From: Campylobacter sp.
GTDB lineage: Bacteria; Campylobacterota; Campylobacteria; Campylobacterales; Campylobacteraceae
Length of the DNA stretch: 23,304 nt
Assembly (NCBI GenBank): GCA_024680445.1
Contig: JAILCJ010000196.1
Coordinates: forward strand, 1-23,304
Direction: 5' to 3'
A model generated the notes under the pieces. That model was not told the origin of the DNA and made no database searches. It saw nothing but the letters and a program-made list of their open reading frames with translations. The translations under genes and the position numbers were made by a program. Of the stretch, positions 1-7,145 are shown piece after piece (position 1 is the stretch's first letter; each line of letters begins with the position of its first letter).

Positions 1-40
1 TAAAAGAAAAAAATCCAAAGGGTGGCTAAAATACTAATCA

Positions 41-203
41 AAATTTGATAAGTTTAAAAAACAAATTTGATAAATTTAAAAAGTAAATTTGATAAATTCA
101 AAAAAATGAAATTTGATAAATTTAAAAATCAAATTTGATAAGTTAAATTTGATAAATTTAAAAATCAAATTTGATGAATTTGCAAAATCAAATTTGATAA
201 GCC
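41..203. repeat. AAATTTGAT tandem repeat array (8 units)
   Basis: Eight head-to-tail units built on AAATTTGATAARTTTAAAAA begin at 41, 63, 85, 109, 131, 145, 167 and 190. Most are 22 bp; the third is 24, the fifth only 14 and the seventh 23. Bases differ between units, so the array is old or degenerate. It lies just beyond the infC terminator and codes for nothing convincing. The 22-bp phase is close to two helical turns with A-tracts in register, so the DNA could be curved. Positions 1-40 hold A-rich sequence with no feature I can name. No spacers separate the units, so it is not a CRISPR array. Confidence 0.85.
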
Positions 204-225
204 AAGGACGCCGAAGCGTCCGTGG
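202..225 (-). terminator. Hairpin terminator after infC, UUCG loop
   Basis: Read on the minus strand, CCA-C-GGACGC, a TTCG loop, then GCGTCC-T-TGG form a stem of nine pairs with one C/U mismatch. It begins two bases after the infC stop. The C(UUCG)G tetraloop is exceptionally stable. The downstream tract is only moderately T-rich, so termination strength is uncertain. Confidence 0.65.
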
Positions 226-227
226 AT

Positions 228-746
228 CTAGGCTTTTTTTGGAGTTACAAGCATATTTATATAGCGACCCTCTAAAAGCGGTTCTTTGTCTCTGTCGGCG
301 ACATCTTGTATGCCTTCCCAGATTTTTTCTAGCAAAGCTACGCCGATTTCTGGTGAGTTCATCTCGCGACCTTTTAGAAATACGCGAAATTTCACATGCT
401 TGCCGTCTTGTAAAAATTCAAGCGCGTGCTTAACCTTGTAATTAATGTCGTTTTGAGCTATTTTTACAGAGAGTTTGATCTCTTTTATATCAATAACTTT
501 TTGTTTTTTCTTCGCCTCTTTTTGCTTTTTTTCTTGTTGATAGCGGTATTTTCCGTAATCCATTATCTTGCAAACTGGCGGTTTAGCGTCTGGGGCGATA
601 AGAACAAGATCTAGCCCCATTTTTTCTGCTATGCTTAAAGCTTCGTCTTTGCTGATGACGCCATAAACCGTGCCGTCATCGCCTACGCACCTTACTTCAC
701 GCGCTCGTATATCTTCGTTGAGCATTACATCATTTTCTTTACTCAA
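228..746 (-). CDS. infC: Translation initiation factor IF-3
   Basis: IF3 binds the 30S subunit, keeps it apart from 50S, and checks the start codon-initiator tRNA pairing. The 172-residue product has the usual size and layout: the N-domain ([13 protein letters not shown] near residues 9-21, then [16 protein letters not shown] near 63-78), the lysine-rich linker, and the C-domain with [12 protein letters not shown] near 118-129. The start is TTG at 744-746, inside the thrS stop (TTGA). A GAGG core seven bases upstream supports it; an internal ATG at residue 8 lacks such a site. The overlap suggests coupling to thrS translation. IF3 genes often use unusual start codons, which ties expression to IF3 level; TTG is a mild case. 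A UUCG hairpin follows the gene. Confidence 0.97.
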   Translation of the reverse strand: MSKENDVMLNEDIRAREVRCVGDDGTVYGVISKDEALSIAEKMGLDLVLIAPDAKPPVCKIMDYGKYRYQQEKKQKEAKKKQKVIDIKEIKLSVKIAQNDINYKVKHALEFLQDGKHVKFRVFLKGREMNSPEIGVALLEKIWEGIQDVADRDKEPLLEGRYINMLVTPKKA

Positions 747-2563
747 AAATGCACCTCACTAAGTTTCTCCTTTGTTAAGTTTATAAATTCCGCTAAGCTC
801 ATATCGCTTTGCGTTCTAGCCTGACGATCACGCAAGGCGACGGTGCGGTTTGCTACCTCATTATCACCTAGCACGACTATCATAGGCACTCTTTGTTTTT
901 CAGCCGTTCGAATTCTTTTGTTTAAACTTTCATTTTTACTTGCTACTTCTGTATCTACGCCAACTTTCATAAGCTCACGAGATACTTCTTTTGCATAGTC
1001 TAAATGTGCGTCAGATATCGGCACTATGACGACTTGAGTCGGAGCTATGAAAAATGGCAATTCGCCAGCGGTATGCTCGATAAGTATGCCTATAAATCTT
1101 TCAAAACTTCCAAGCAAGGCTCGGTGAAGCATTACCGGTCTTTGGCGTTCGTTGTTGCTATCTATATAGCCAAGGTCGAAACGTTCTGGCAAGTTAAAAT
1201 CCACTTGTATAGTGCCACATTGCCATTTGCGTTTAAGGGCGTCTGTGATTTTTATATCGATTTTTGGACCATAAAATGCACCGCCACCTTCGTCTATACC
1301 GTATTTAAAGCCGTTTTCGTCAAGGGCTTGTTTAAGGGCTGTTGTAGCGGTTTCCCAAATTTCGTCACTACCTATGGCTTTGGCTGGTTTGGTTGAGATC
1401 TCCATTTCATAAGTAAAGCCGAAGCTATCCATGATTTTACCGGCAAAGCTTAAAATTTCTAATATGTTTTGTTTTATCTGACTTGGCATACAAAAGATGT
1501 GTGAATCGTCTTGTGCGAACTCTCTAACCCTGAAAAGTCCGTGCAAAACGCCACTTTTTTCGTGTCTATGTACCACGCCGTATTCAAAAAATTTCAAAGG
1601 CAAATCTCTATAAGAGCGAATTTCTGTTTGATAAACTTTCAAGTGACCTACGCAGTTCATCGGTTTTATGCCGTACTCTTGTTCGTCTATGGTTGTAAAA
1701 TACATGTTTTCTTTGTAGTTTGCATAGTGTCCGCTTCGTTTCCAAACATCTGATTTTAGTAGTTCTGGCCCACGCACAGGTTCATAACCACGTTCTCGGT
1801 GTGCCTTGTATAAAAGTTGTTCGAGTTTTGAGCGAAGTCGTCCGCCATTTGGTAACCAAAGTGCCAAACCACCGCCTATTTCATCATCAAATGAAAAGAG
1901 TTTCATTTCTACGCCAAGCTTTCTGTGATCTCGCTTTTTGGCTTCTTCCATCATGGTGATATACTCTTTTAGGCTGTCTTTGTCTGCATAAGCAGTGCCG
2001 TAAATGCGGTTAAGCATTTCTTTGCTTTCATCGCCTCCAAGGTAGGCACCAGCAACTCTTATGAGTTTAAAGAATTTTAGATATTTTGTGTTTGGTAGGT
2101 GCGGTCCTCGGCACAAATCCTCAAAATCGCCTTGTTTATACGAGCTTACTTCGCCTTCTGGAATTCGTTTTAGGACTTCTTGTTTTAAATCATCATTTGC
2201 AAATTTTTCGCACATTTGAGCTTTTGTAGCACAGCTTTTTACTATATCAAGCTTGCGTTCGGCTATCTCTTTCATCTTTTTTTCTATCGTTTTTAGGTCG
2301 TCCTCACCGAGTTTGCTACCGGCGTCATCAACTCTAAAATCATAATAAAAGCCGTCTTCTACATTTGGTCCAACAAAAAATTTAGCTTGTGGATAAAGCT
2401 CTTTGATAGCTTGTGCCATAAGGTGGGCACATGAGTGGCGGATAACATTGAGTGCTTCTGGGGAGTTATCAAAATAAATCGGAGTTGCACTATCTTGACG
2501 TGAATTTATGCTTTGGGTATCGATAATTTCGTCACCCAACTTGTATGCGATAATATCGCTCAT
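743..2563 (-). CDS. thrS: Threonyl-tRNA synthetase
   Basis: Class II synthetase that charges tRNA-Thr in the cytoplasm. The editing domain carries HSCAH at residues 43-47. The catalytic core shows the zinc-binding MNCVGH segment, motif 2 ([19 protein letters not shown]) and motif 3 ([13 protein letters not shown]), followed by the anticodon-binding domain. At 606 residues the protein is shorter than the E. coli enzyme (642). The loss is at the N-terminus: only about 40 residues precede HSCAH, too few for a full TGS domain. The ATG start has an AGGAAA site about five bases upstream. Its stop overlaps the infC start, so the two genes form an operon as in many bacteria. Confidence 0.98.
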   Translation of the reverse strand: MSDIIAYKLGDEIIDTQSINSRQDSATPIYFDNSPEALNVIRHSCAHLMAQAIKELYPQAKFFVGPNVEDGFYYDFRVDDAGSKLGEDDLKTIEKKMKEIAERKLDIVKSCATKAQMCEKFANDDLKQEVLKRIPEGEVSSYKQGDFEDLCRGPHLPNTKYLKFFKLIRVAGAYLGGDESKEMLNRIYGTAYADKDSLKEYITMMEEAKKRDHRKLGVEMKLFSFDDEIGGGLALWLPNGGRLRSKLEQLLYKAHRERGYEPVRGPELLKSDVWKRSGHYANYKENMYFTTIDEQEYGIKPMNCVGHLKVYQTEIRSYRDLPLKFFEYGVVHRHEKSGVLHGLFRVREFAQDDSHIFCMPSQIKQNILEILSFAGKIMDSFGFTYEMEISTKPAKAIGSDEIWETATTALKQALDENGFKYGIDEGGGAFYGPKIDIKITDALKRKWQCGTIQVDFNLPERFDLGYIDSNNERQRPVMLHRALLGSFERFIGILIEHTAGELPFFIAPTQVVIVPISDAHLDYAKEVSRELMKVGVDTEVASKNESLNKRIRTAEKQRVPMIVVLGDNEVANRTVALRDRQARTQSDMSLAEFINLTKEKLSEVHF

Positions 2564-2687
2564 TTGTTTTCCTTTTTTTACTGAATTGTCTTTTTTACGC
2601 TAAAAGAACGAGTGTAAATTTTATCTAAATGGACTTTAAGCTTAACTTAATGTTAGATTTAATATACGCAATTTATCGAGCTTGGCA
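2564..2687 (-). promoter_or_regulatory. Probable thrS-infC promoter region
   Basis: This 124-bp gap separates thrS from the end of the mcc locus. On the minus strand, GATAAAAT (2618-2625) gives a -10-like TAAAAT, and TATATT at about 2660-2665 is a second candidate. Campylobacter promoters have weak -35 boxes, so neither can be fixed by eye. TTAAGCTTAA (2637-2646) is a 10-bp palindrome. I see no strong terminator for the gene ending at 2688, so read-through from the mcc locus into thrS is possible. Confidence 0.35.
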
Positions 2688-3197
2688 TTAAATTTTATTT
2701 TCTTTTAGCAAAATATATATGAGAGGATTCATAGCCGTTTCGCCTCTGGCTGCACAAAGCAAGACATCTTCAAAAAAATAATCGCTTGTGCCGTAAATCC
2801 TAAACTCATAAGCCCCAAAACCAAGCATGGCGGGGGTTAGCTCTATGCGTGAATACCACGCCGTTCTTGCGTTTATATATCTTTTGCTATCTTGCGAATA
2901 CACCCAAAGCGTGATATCGTCCTTGTTTGGCTGACGCATGAGCCAGATAAAAGAGTTGCCTATATCGTTAAAAAAATAGGTATCGCCGTTTGGCATAACG
3001 GCTTGGGCGGTTTGGTAAAGGTCGGTGATAAGGGTTTTGCTCTCATGGCAAATGGTCTTGTTTATATCGATATCTAGGGCTTTTTTATCAAAATTTCCGT
3101 GTTTTACGGTGATTTTTGATTCTTGTATGTCGATGTTAAAAATAAGCAGAGCCAAAACGCCAAGCATGATAGCTACGCCAAAAATTTGCCTTATCAT
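2688..3197 (-). CDS. NosL-like membrane-anchored protein
   Basis: A 169-residue protein with one N-terminal hydrophobic segment (about residues 4-21) and a soluble part that should lie in the periplasm. Residues 73-131 (YFFNDIGNSFIWL..., INARTAWYSR, then TPAMLGFGAYEF) resemble the C-terminal part of NosL-family copper chaperones. The usual NosL CxxCGM copper motif is absent; C50, M68, M124 and C148 are the possible soft-metal ligands. The ATG start overlaps the preceding gene's stop (ATGA). It is the last gene of the overlapping chain that also encodes a double-NosL protein. Copper binding is inferred from weak family resemblance and context. It could instead be a structural partner without metal. 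Confidence 0.7.
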   Translation of the reverse strand: MIRQIFGVAIMLGVLALLIFNIDIQESKITVKHGNFDKKALDIDINKTICHESKTLITDLYQTAQAVMPNGDTYFFNDIGNSFIWLMRQPNKDDITLWVYSQDSKRYINARTAWYSRIELTPAMLGFGAYEFRIYGTSDYFFEDVLLCAARGETAMNPLIYILLKENKI

Positions 3198-4147
3198 AAA
3201 AACACCCCATACAATATATAATACCTCGCCACAAAAAAGCTACAAAGCAAAACGCAAAGGCTTAAAAATATGCTTGAAAATTTAAGCAAATGCGTGTAAG
3301 TTTGCTTGGTGGCTAACTCTATCAAAAACGGCACAATCCCATAAAAAATGCCTAAAAATAGCGTCCCCCAGATAGCATAGCCCACATAAAAATAATCCTT
3401 GCTAAGCATGCAGTAAGGGCATTTGTGATTTGGCTGTTCGTATATATAAAGCCCGAAAAAATAAGTAATGGCATAATAAGCCACAAACAAAAATATCAAA
3501 TTTAGCCCAAAACTTGCCAAACTTTGCTTGGTAAAATTTAGCACCAAAATCGCCACAAAAAGCACATAAAATATCATAGCCAAGGCGTTTTGAGTGTAGC
3601 CAAATGGCAGTTTTGGAGCGTTAAAAACCACAGAACAGCAAAACACAGGCACCTTTAAAGGTATGTTTAAAAAATACAAAATTTCAAGCAAAAATTCCAG
3701 CAAAACAAGGGCAAAAATCACAGAAAAAATGAAGTATTTTCGCCTTAAAAATGGGAAATTTATCGCATTTAGGTCAAGGCGGTTAAGCACTAGCCAAAAA
3801 CCAAGCGAAAAAATAAGCAAAATTTTAAAAAGTAATAAAAAATTGCCATAAGCGTTTGAGCCTATCACCCCAGCCGAGCACATGGCACCGGGCACTATGG
3901 ATGCGAGTTCATCGAGGCTAAGGACAAAAAATATAAACAAAATTATCTTGCAAAATGCCGAAAAAAACAAAATCGTATTTACTAGATAATTCTTTTTTTC
4001 AAGGCTGTATTGTAGCGGTGAGCTAGAATCAAAATCCCAAAAACGCAAGATCGAAACGATATAAAACTGCGAAATACCCATTAAAGCGATAACGATGAGC
4101 TCTGCAAACAAAAAGGCGATAATATCGTTTGATAAAAATATACTCAC
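3194..4147 (-). CDS. Eight-TM protein with CPYC and CC motifs
   Basis: I do not recognise a named family. The 317-residue protein has about eight hydrophobic segments (near 10-32, 52-78, 100-121, 136-160, 184-204, 212-236, 251-276 and 286-314). Conserved-looking cysteines sit near loops or membrane faces: MCSAG at C90, FCCS at C170-C171, and HKCPYC at C243/C246 between segments 6 and 7. A CxxC pair in an inner-membrane protein fits thiol-disulfide exchange or soft-metal transfer. The start is GTG, overlapping the ATPase stop (GTGA), with GGAG seven bases upstream. Position between an ABC transporter and a NosL-like gene suggests work with copper or thiols at the membrane; this is inference. 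Confidence 0.75.
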   Translation of the reverse strand: MSIFLSNDIIAFLFAELIVIALMGISQFYIVSILRFWDFDSSSPLQYSLEKKNYLVNTILFFSAFCKIILFIFFVLSLDELASIVPGAMCSAGVIGSNAYGNFLLLFKILLIFSLGFWLVLNRLDLNAINFPFLRRKYFIFSVIFALVLLEFLLEILYFLNIPLKVPVFCCSVVFNAPKLPFGYTQNALAMIFYVLFVAILVLNFTKQSLASFGLNLIFLFVAYYAITYFFGLYIYEQPNHKCPYCMLSKDYFYVGYAIWGTLFLGIFYGIVPFLIELATKQTYTHLLKFSSIFLSLCVLLCSFFVARYYILYGVFL

Positions 4148-4818
4148 GAAATTTCTCCGTTTTGTAAAAATATCGTGCGATCTACGAAGTCTAAATCATC
4201 AAAAAGCAAGTCGTGAGTCGCGATGATAACGCATTTGCCAAGCTCTTTAAAGCTTTTTAGCATTTGGATAAAGATAAGGGAATTTTCTTTATCAAGGTTG
4301 GCGGTTGGTTCATCTGCCAAAATAATAGGCGGATCCATTACCAAAGCCCTTGCTATCGCACATCTTTGCTTTTCGCCCCCGCTTAGACTAGCAACGCTTT
4401 GATCTTTTTTGTGCTCTATGTTTGCGATTTGCATGGCTTTTTGGCAAAGCTCATTTACTTTGGCGGAGCTAAAATCGCTTATGCTTAGCGGTGCTTTGAC
4501 ATTATCTATAACGCTAAGTCCGTCAAGTAGATTGAAGGCTTGAAAGATAAAACCTACACTTTGGTGGCGGAGTTTTGAAGCCATGATATCAGGGAGTTTG
4601 GCGATGTTTTGTGAGTTGATTATCGCTTCTCCGCTACTTGCCTTGCTAAGTCCGCCCAAAATCGATAAAAGTGTGCTTTTACCGCTACCGCTCACGCCTT
4701 TTAGTATCAAAATTTCGCCCATTTCGGCGGTGAAATTTATGTTTTTTAAAGCCTTAAATTCGTTTGGCTTGCCCTCGTTATAAATTTTATAAAGATTTTT
4801 TACTTCTACAACGCTCAT
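4144..4818 (-). CDS. ABC transporter ATPase, LolD/MacB type
   Basis: Cytoplasmic ATPase subunit of 224 residues, typical size for the LolD/FtsE/MacB class. It has Walker A GVSGSGKST near residue 40, a Q-loop in GFIFQAFNLL, the signature LSGGEKQR, Walker B ILADEPTAN and the H-loop IIATHD. The ATG overlaps the permease stop by four bases (ATGA), so the pair is almost certainly one complex. This class works by mechanotransmission on periplasmic partners or extracts lipoproteins, rather than passing substrate through a channel. The substrate is unknown. NosL neighbours suggest a role comparable to NosDFY, the ABC system needed to make the copper centre of nitrous oxide reductase, but the ATPase looks more like LolD than NosF. 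Confidence 0.93.
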   Translation of the reverse strand: MSVVEVKNLYKIYNEGKPNEFKALKNINFTAEMGEILILKGVSGSGKSTLLSILGGLSKASSGEAIINSQNIAKLPDIMASKLRHQSVGFIFQAFNLLDGLSVIDNVKAPLSISDFSSAKVNELCQKAMQIANIEHKKDQSVASLSGGEKQRCAIARALVMDPPIILADEPTANLDKENSLIFIQMLKSFKELGKCVIIATHDLLFDDLDFVDRTIFLQNGEIS

Positions 4819-5924
4819 TTTACCGCCTCACTCATGTCGCTAATGGCGATTTGCCACGACGGGATAATCACAAAAGCCAAAAATGGTATCACGCTAAACA
4901 AAAAAATAAGAAAAAGCGTGTTTATATCGATAATAGGCGTGAAAGTTAGGGTGTTGGTCAAATTTGAACCAAGGAAAATTTCACGCAAAAATGGAGCGTC
5001 CAGCACAAAAACATAAAAATACGCAAGGGCAATGCTAAGCAAAAAAGCAGACATCGCCACTATGAAATTTTGTATAAATTTCAGGGCGATTATGTCTTTT
5101 ATGGCATAGCCTATGCTTCGCAAAATAGCGATTTCTCGGCGTTTTGTGCCATAAGATAGCGAAATTTGATTTTTTAGCAAAATGAAAAACGATATCATAG
5201 CCACGACATAAATCACCATGAAAATTCCGCCCTTGTAATAATACATGTGTTTTATCTCGGCTATCTTGTCTTCTATGCTTAAAACTTGTGAGTTTGGATA
5301 GATATTTGCTATGCTTAGGGCACTTTGGGCGATTTCGTTTGGGTTTGGCACATCGGCATAAATCTTTGTGTATTCGCCCTCTTCAAGGCTAAGCACCCTT
5401 CTTGCAGTGGCTGGACTAAGGCGGATAAGATCGTTGCTAAAAAGCGAACTTTCGTGTGGGGCTATCTTGTTTATCTTGACATTTATAAGTTCGTTTTCGG
5501 TTAAAAAGTTGAACTCATCTTTGTAGTAAAGCTCCGCCATGGCAATTTTTACGCCCTCGCCGATTATCATTTCATCATCACTTAACTCATCATCGCCTAC
5601 GACATGAAACCAAATTCTTTTTTGTCCGAAATAATAATACCCATCAACCACGCCCCACGCATCGCTAACGCCGTTAATGGTCTTGATATCATAGATATAG
5701 CCCTCATGCATCAAATCGCCCTTACCAGCCCTAAAAGCCTCGATTACTATGCTAGGCTGATTTTTGATAGCCTCGCTTAAATCGTGTTGGATAGAGCTTG
5801 AAATAAAAAGCACAGATGAAAGCACGAAAACTATAAAGGCAAAAATGCTAAAACTAAAAGCATGGTCGGCTTTGTCTTTTAAAAGTAGTTTAACTGCGTA
5901 GTTTATGAAATTTTTATTTAGCAT
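4815..5924 (-). CDS. FtsX/MacB-type ABC permease
   Basis: A 369-residue permease with the MacB/LolC layout: one TM near residues 22-45, a large periplasmic domain (about 46-235), then three TMs with the FtsX-type segment KRREIAILRSIGY before the last two. I chose ATG at 5922-5924, not an upstream TTG, because AAGGA lies eight bases before it. This start overlaps the end of the 62-residue gene by 11 bases. It pairs with the ATPase encoded next. The periplasmic domain has no cysteine pair or methionine-rich stretch that would mark direct copper binding, so a partner such as a NosL protein would have to give specificity. It could alternatively move a lipoprotein or peptide. Confidence 0.9.
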   Translation of the reverse strand: MLNKNFINYAVKLLLKDKADHAFSFSIFAFIVFVLSSVLFISSSIQHDLSEAIKNQPSIVIEAFRAGKGDLMHEGYIYDIKTINGVSDAWGVVDGYYYFGQKRIWFHVVGDDELSDDEMIIGEGVKIAMAELYYKDEFNFLTENELINVKINKIAPHESSLFSNDLIRLSPATARRVLSLEEGEYTKIYADVPNPNEIAQSALSIANIYPNSQVLSIEDKIAEIKHMYYYKGGIFMVIYVVAMISFFILLKNQISLSYGTKRREIAILRSIGYAIKDIIALKFIQNFIVAMSAFLLSIALAYFYVFVLDAPFLREIFLGSNLTNTLTFTPIIDINTLFLIFLFSVIPFLAFVIIPSWQIAISDMSEAVK

Positions 5925-6102
5925 AGACAAAGTCCTTATAAGCTTGGTTTTCAAAGCTAGTGCTTAGTTTTACATCTTTTATGCTTTTTGAAAATTTGGC
6001 TATCTCATCAGCTTTTTTTTCATAATCAAAGCTAAAAAAATGCACCGCCAAAGCTAGATAAATCACGCCAAAAAAAACAGCTAAAATCGTTAAAAATTTC
6101 AT
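5914..6102 (-). CDS. Small single-TM protein, 62 aa
   Basis: Unrecognised. Residues 3-22 form a hydrophobic helix and the rest is charged, with alternating lysine and acidic residues, so it is probably a membrane-anchored periplasmic peptide; the first 22 residues could also be a signal peptide. The evidence that it is real is its layout: the ATG overlaps the stop of the NosL gene by four bases (ATGA), and its stop overlaps the permease start by 11 bases. It may be an accessory subunit of the ABC complex. Without the overlaps I would not have called it. Confidence 0.65.
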   Translation of the reverse strand: MKFLTILAVFFGVIYLALAVHFFSFDYEKKADEIAKFSKSIKDVKLSTSFENQAYKDFVYAK

Positions 6103-7145
6103 AATTCTTTTACAAGTTTTTCATCTATCTCATCAAAACTAAGTATTTTTTTACCAGCATGTTCTCCTGCAAAACTTTGGGCTTCTTCTTCGGTTTTAAA
6201 AGGTATAAGCTCATCGCCCATAGGACCATAAACATTTGAACCAATGACAAAAAATGCAGTTTTTGCATCGATTTTATGGAGTTTGTAATAATCACTCACG
6301 AAAAGTTTGTCAAATTTTTTATCGTTTTGAAAATAAAATTTCATCATATCTTTTACGCCGTCAAAATAAATCTTTTCTTTGCCATTTTCTATCATAGCCA
6401 CCCATTGGGGATGTTTGGCTACTATCATGCCACAAACCGGACATCTAGCGTCTTTTGGCACCTTTATCTTTTCGGCTCGTTTTTTTTCACTCAAATTTTT
6501 TGGCTCATCCCAGATATACAAAGCCACGGCTTGCAAATCGCCATCGTTTTGGAGTTTGCATAAGTCTTTTAAATTTTGTTTTAAAAGGGCTATGTTTTCA
6601 TACTCTTTTTTATCTGTTTTTTGGCAATTTTTCTCATAAAGTTCTTTGCCTTTTTTATACACTCCGCCCTCTCTTTTGGCTTTTATCATCTTTTTATCCT
6701 CGCCAAAATCCTCTTTTGCCTTGGCATAAGCTGCCCTAAAATCCATTATCTCGCCGCCATTTTTTGCCATAAATTCCTTGGCGTCCGCTTCGTTTGCAAA
6801 GGCGTATTTGCTGTTTTTACTCATGGTGCCTTTTACCTTGCTACCAACTACATAAAAGGCTGTTTTTGCGTCTATAAAGCCTAAATTTTTTGTATCCATG
6901 ACCTTGGCGTCACTTGGGATAACTCCGTTTGTTGCCTCGTAAAGGCAGTGGAGTGAGCAGTATTGTTTGTCTTTATGGACATGGTTGGTTTTGTGAAATT
7001 TGATTAGATTCATACCGCAGTTTGGGCAGTAATTTTTCTCCTTGCCTTGCATTATCAAAGTAGCGTTTTCTTCGCTTACGCTTTGAAACATTTCACCCGC
7101 AAATGCCAAGCCAAAAATGGCTAAAAAAATTAAAATTTTTCTCAT
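6099..7145 (-). CDS. Double-NosL protein, putative copper chaperone
   Basis: NosL proteins are outer copper chaperones, known from nitrous oxide reductase maturation. This 348-residue protein has a signal peptide (to about residue 17) and two NosL modules. The first has CPNCGM at 40-45 plus C63 and C67; the second has CPVCGM at 235-240, KIYFDGVKDMMKFYF and IDAKTAFFVIGSNVYGPMG. Both keep the CxxCGM copper motif. Between them, residues 164-213 (KGKELYEKNC ... DLQAVALYIWDE) resemble a small monohaem cytochrome c domain that has lost its CxxCH. The gene overlaps both neighbours by ATGA. No nitrous oxide reductase gene is present, and the copper enzyme in reach is MccA, so I infer delivery of Cu(I) to MccA. 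Family call is firm; client is inferred. Confidence 0.88.
   Translation of the reverse strand: MRKILIFLAIFGLAFAGEMFQSVSEENATLIMQGKEKNYCPNCGMNLIKFHKTNHVHKDKQYCSLHCLYEATNGVIPSDAKVMDTKNLGFIDAKTAFYVVGSKVKGTMSKNSKYAFANEADAKEFMAKNGGEIMDFRAAYAKAKEDFGEDKKMIKAKREGGVYKKGKELYEKNCQKTDKKEYENIALLKQNLKDLCKLQNDGDLQAVALYIWDEPKNLSEKKRAEKIKVPKDARCPVCGMIVAKHPQWVAMIENGKEKIYFDGVKDMMKFYFQNDKKFDKLFVSDYYKLHKIDAKTAFFVIGSNVYGPMGDELIPFKTEEEAQSFAGEHAGKKILSFDEIDEKLVKEL

Noticed and set aside
41..203. CRISPR array.
   Set aside because: Units are contiguous and A/T-rich with no unique spacers, and no cas gene is present.
113..433. A 106-codon open frame across the repeat array and the 3' end of infC.
   Set aside because: It is built from the AAATTTGAT repeat and then antisense infC; no ribosome site and no protein-like composition.
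5925..5954. TTG start that would add ten residues to the ABC permease.
   Set aside because: AAGGA eight bases before ATG 5924 is far better, and the shorter protein begins just ahead of its first TM.
2688..7145. Treating the NosL genes as part of a nitrous oxide reductase (nos) cluster.
   Set aside because: No nosZ, nosD, nosF or nosY is present; the only copper-enzyme candidate in the window is MccA.
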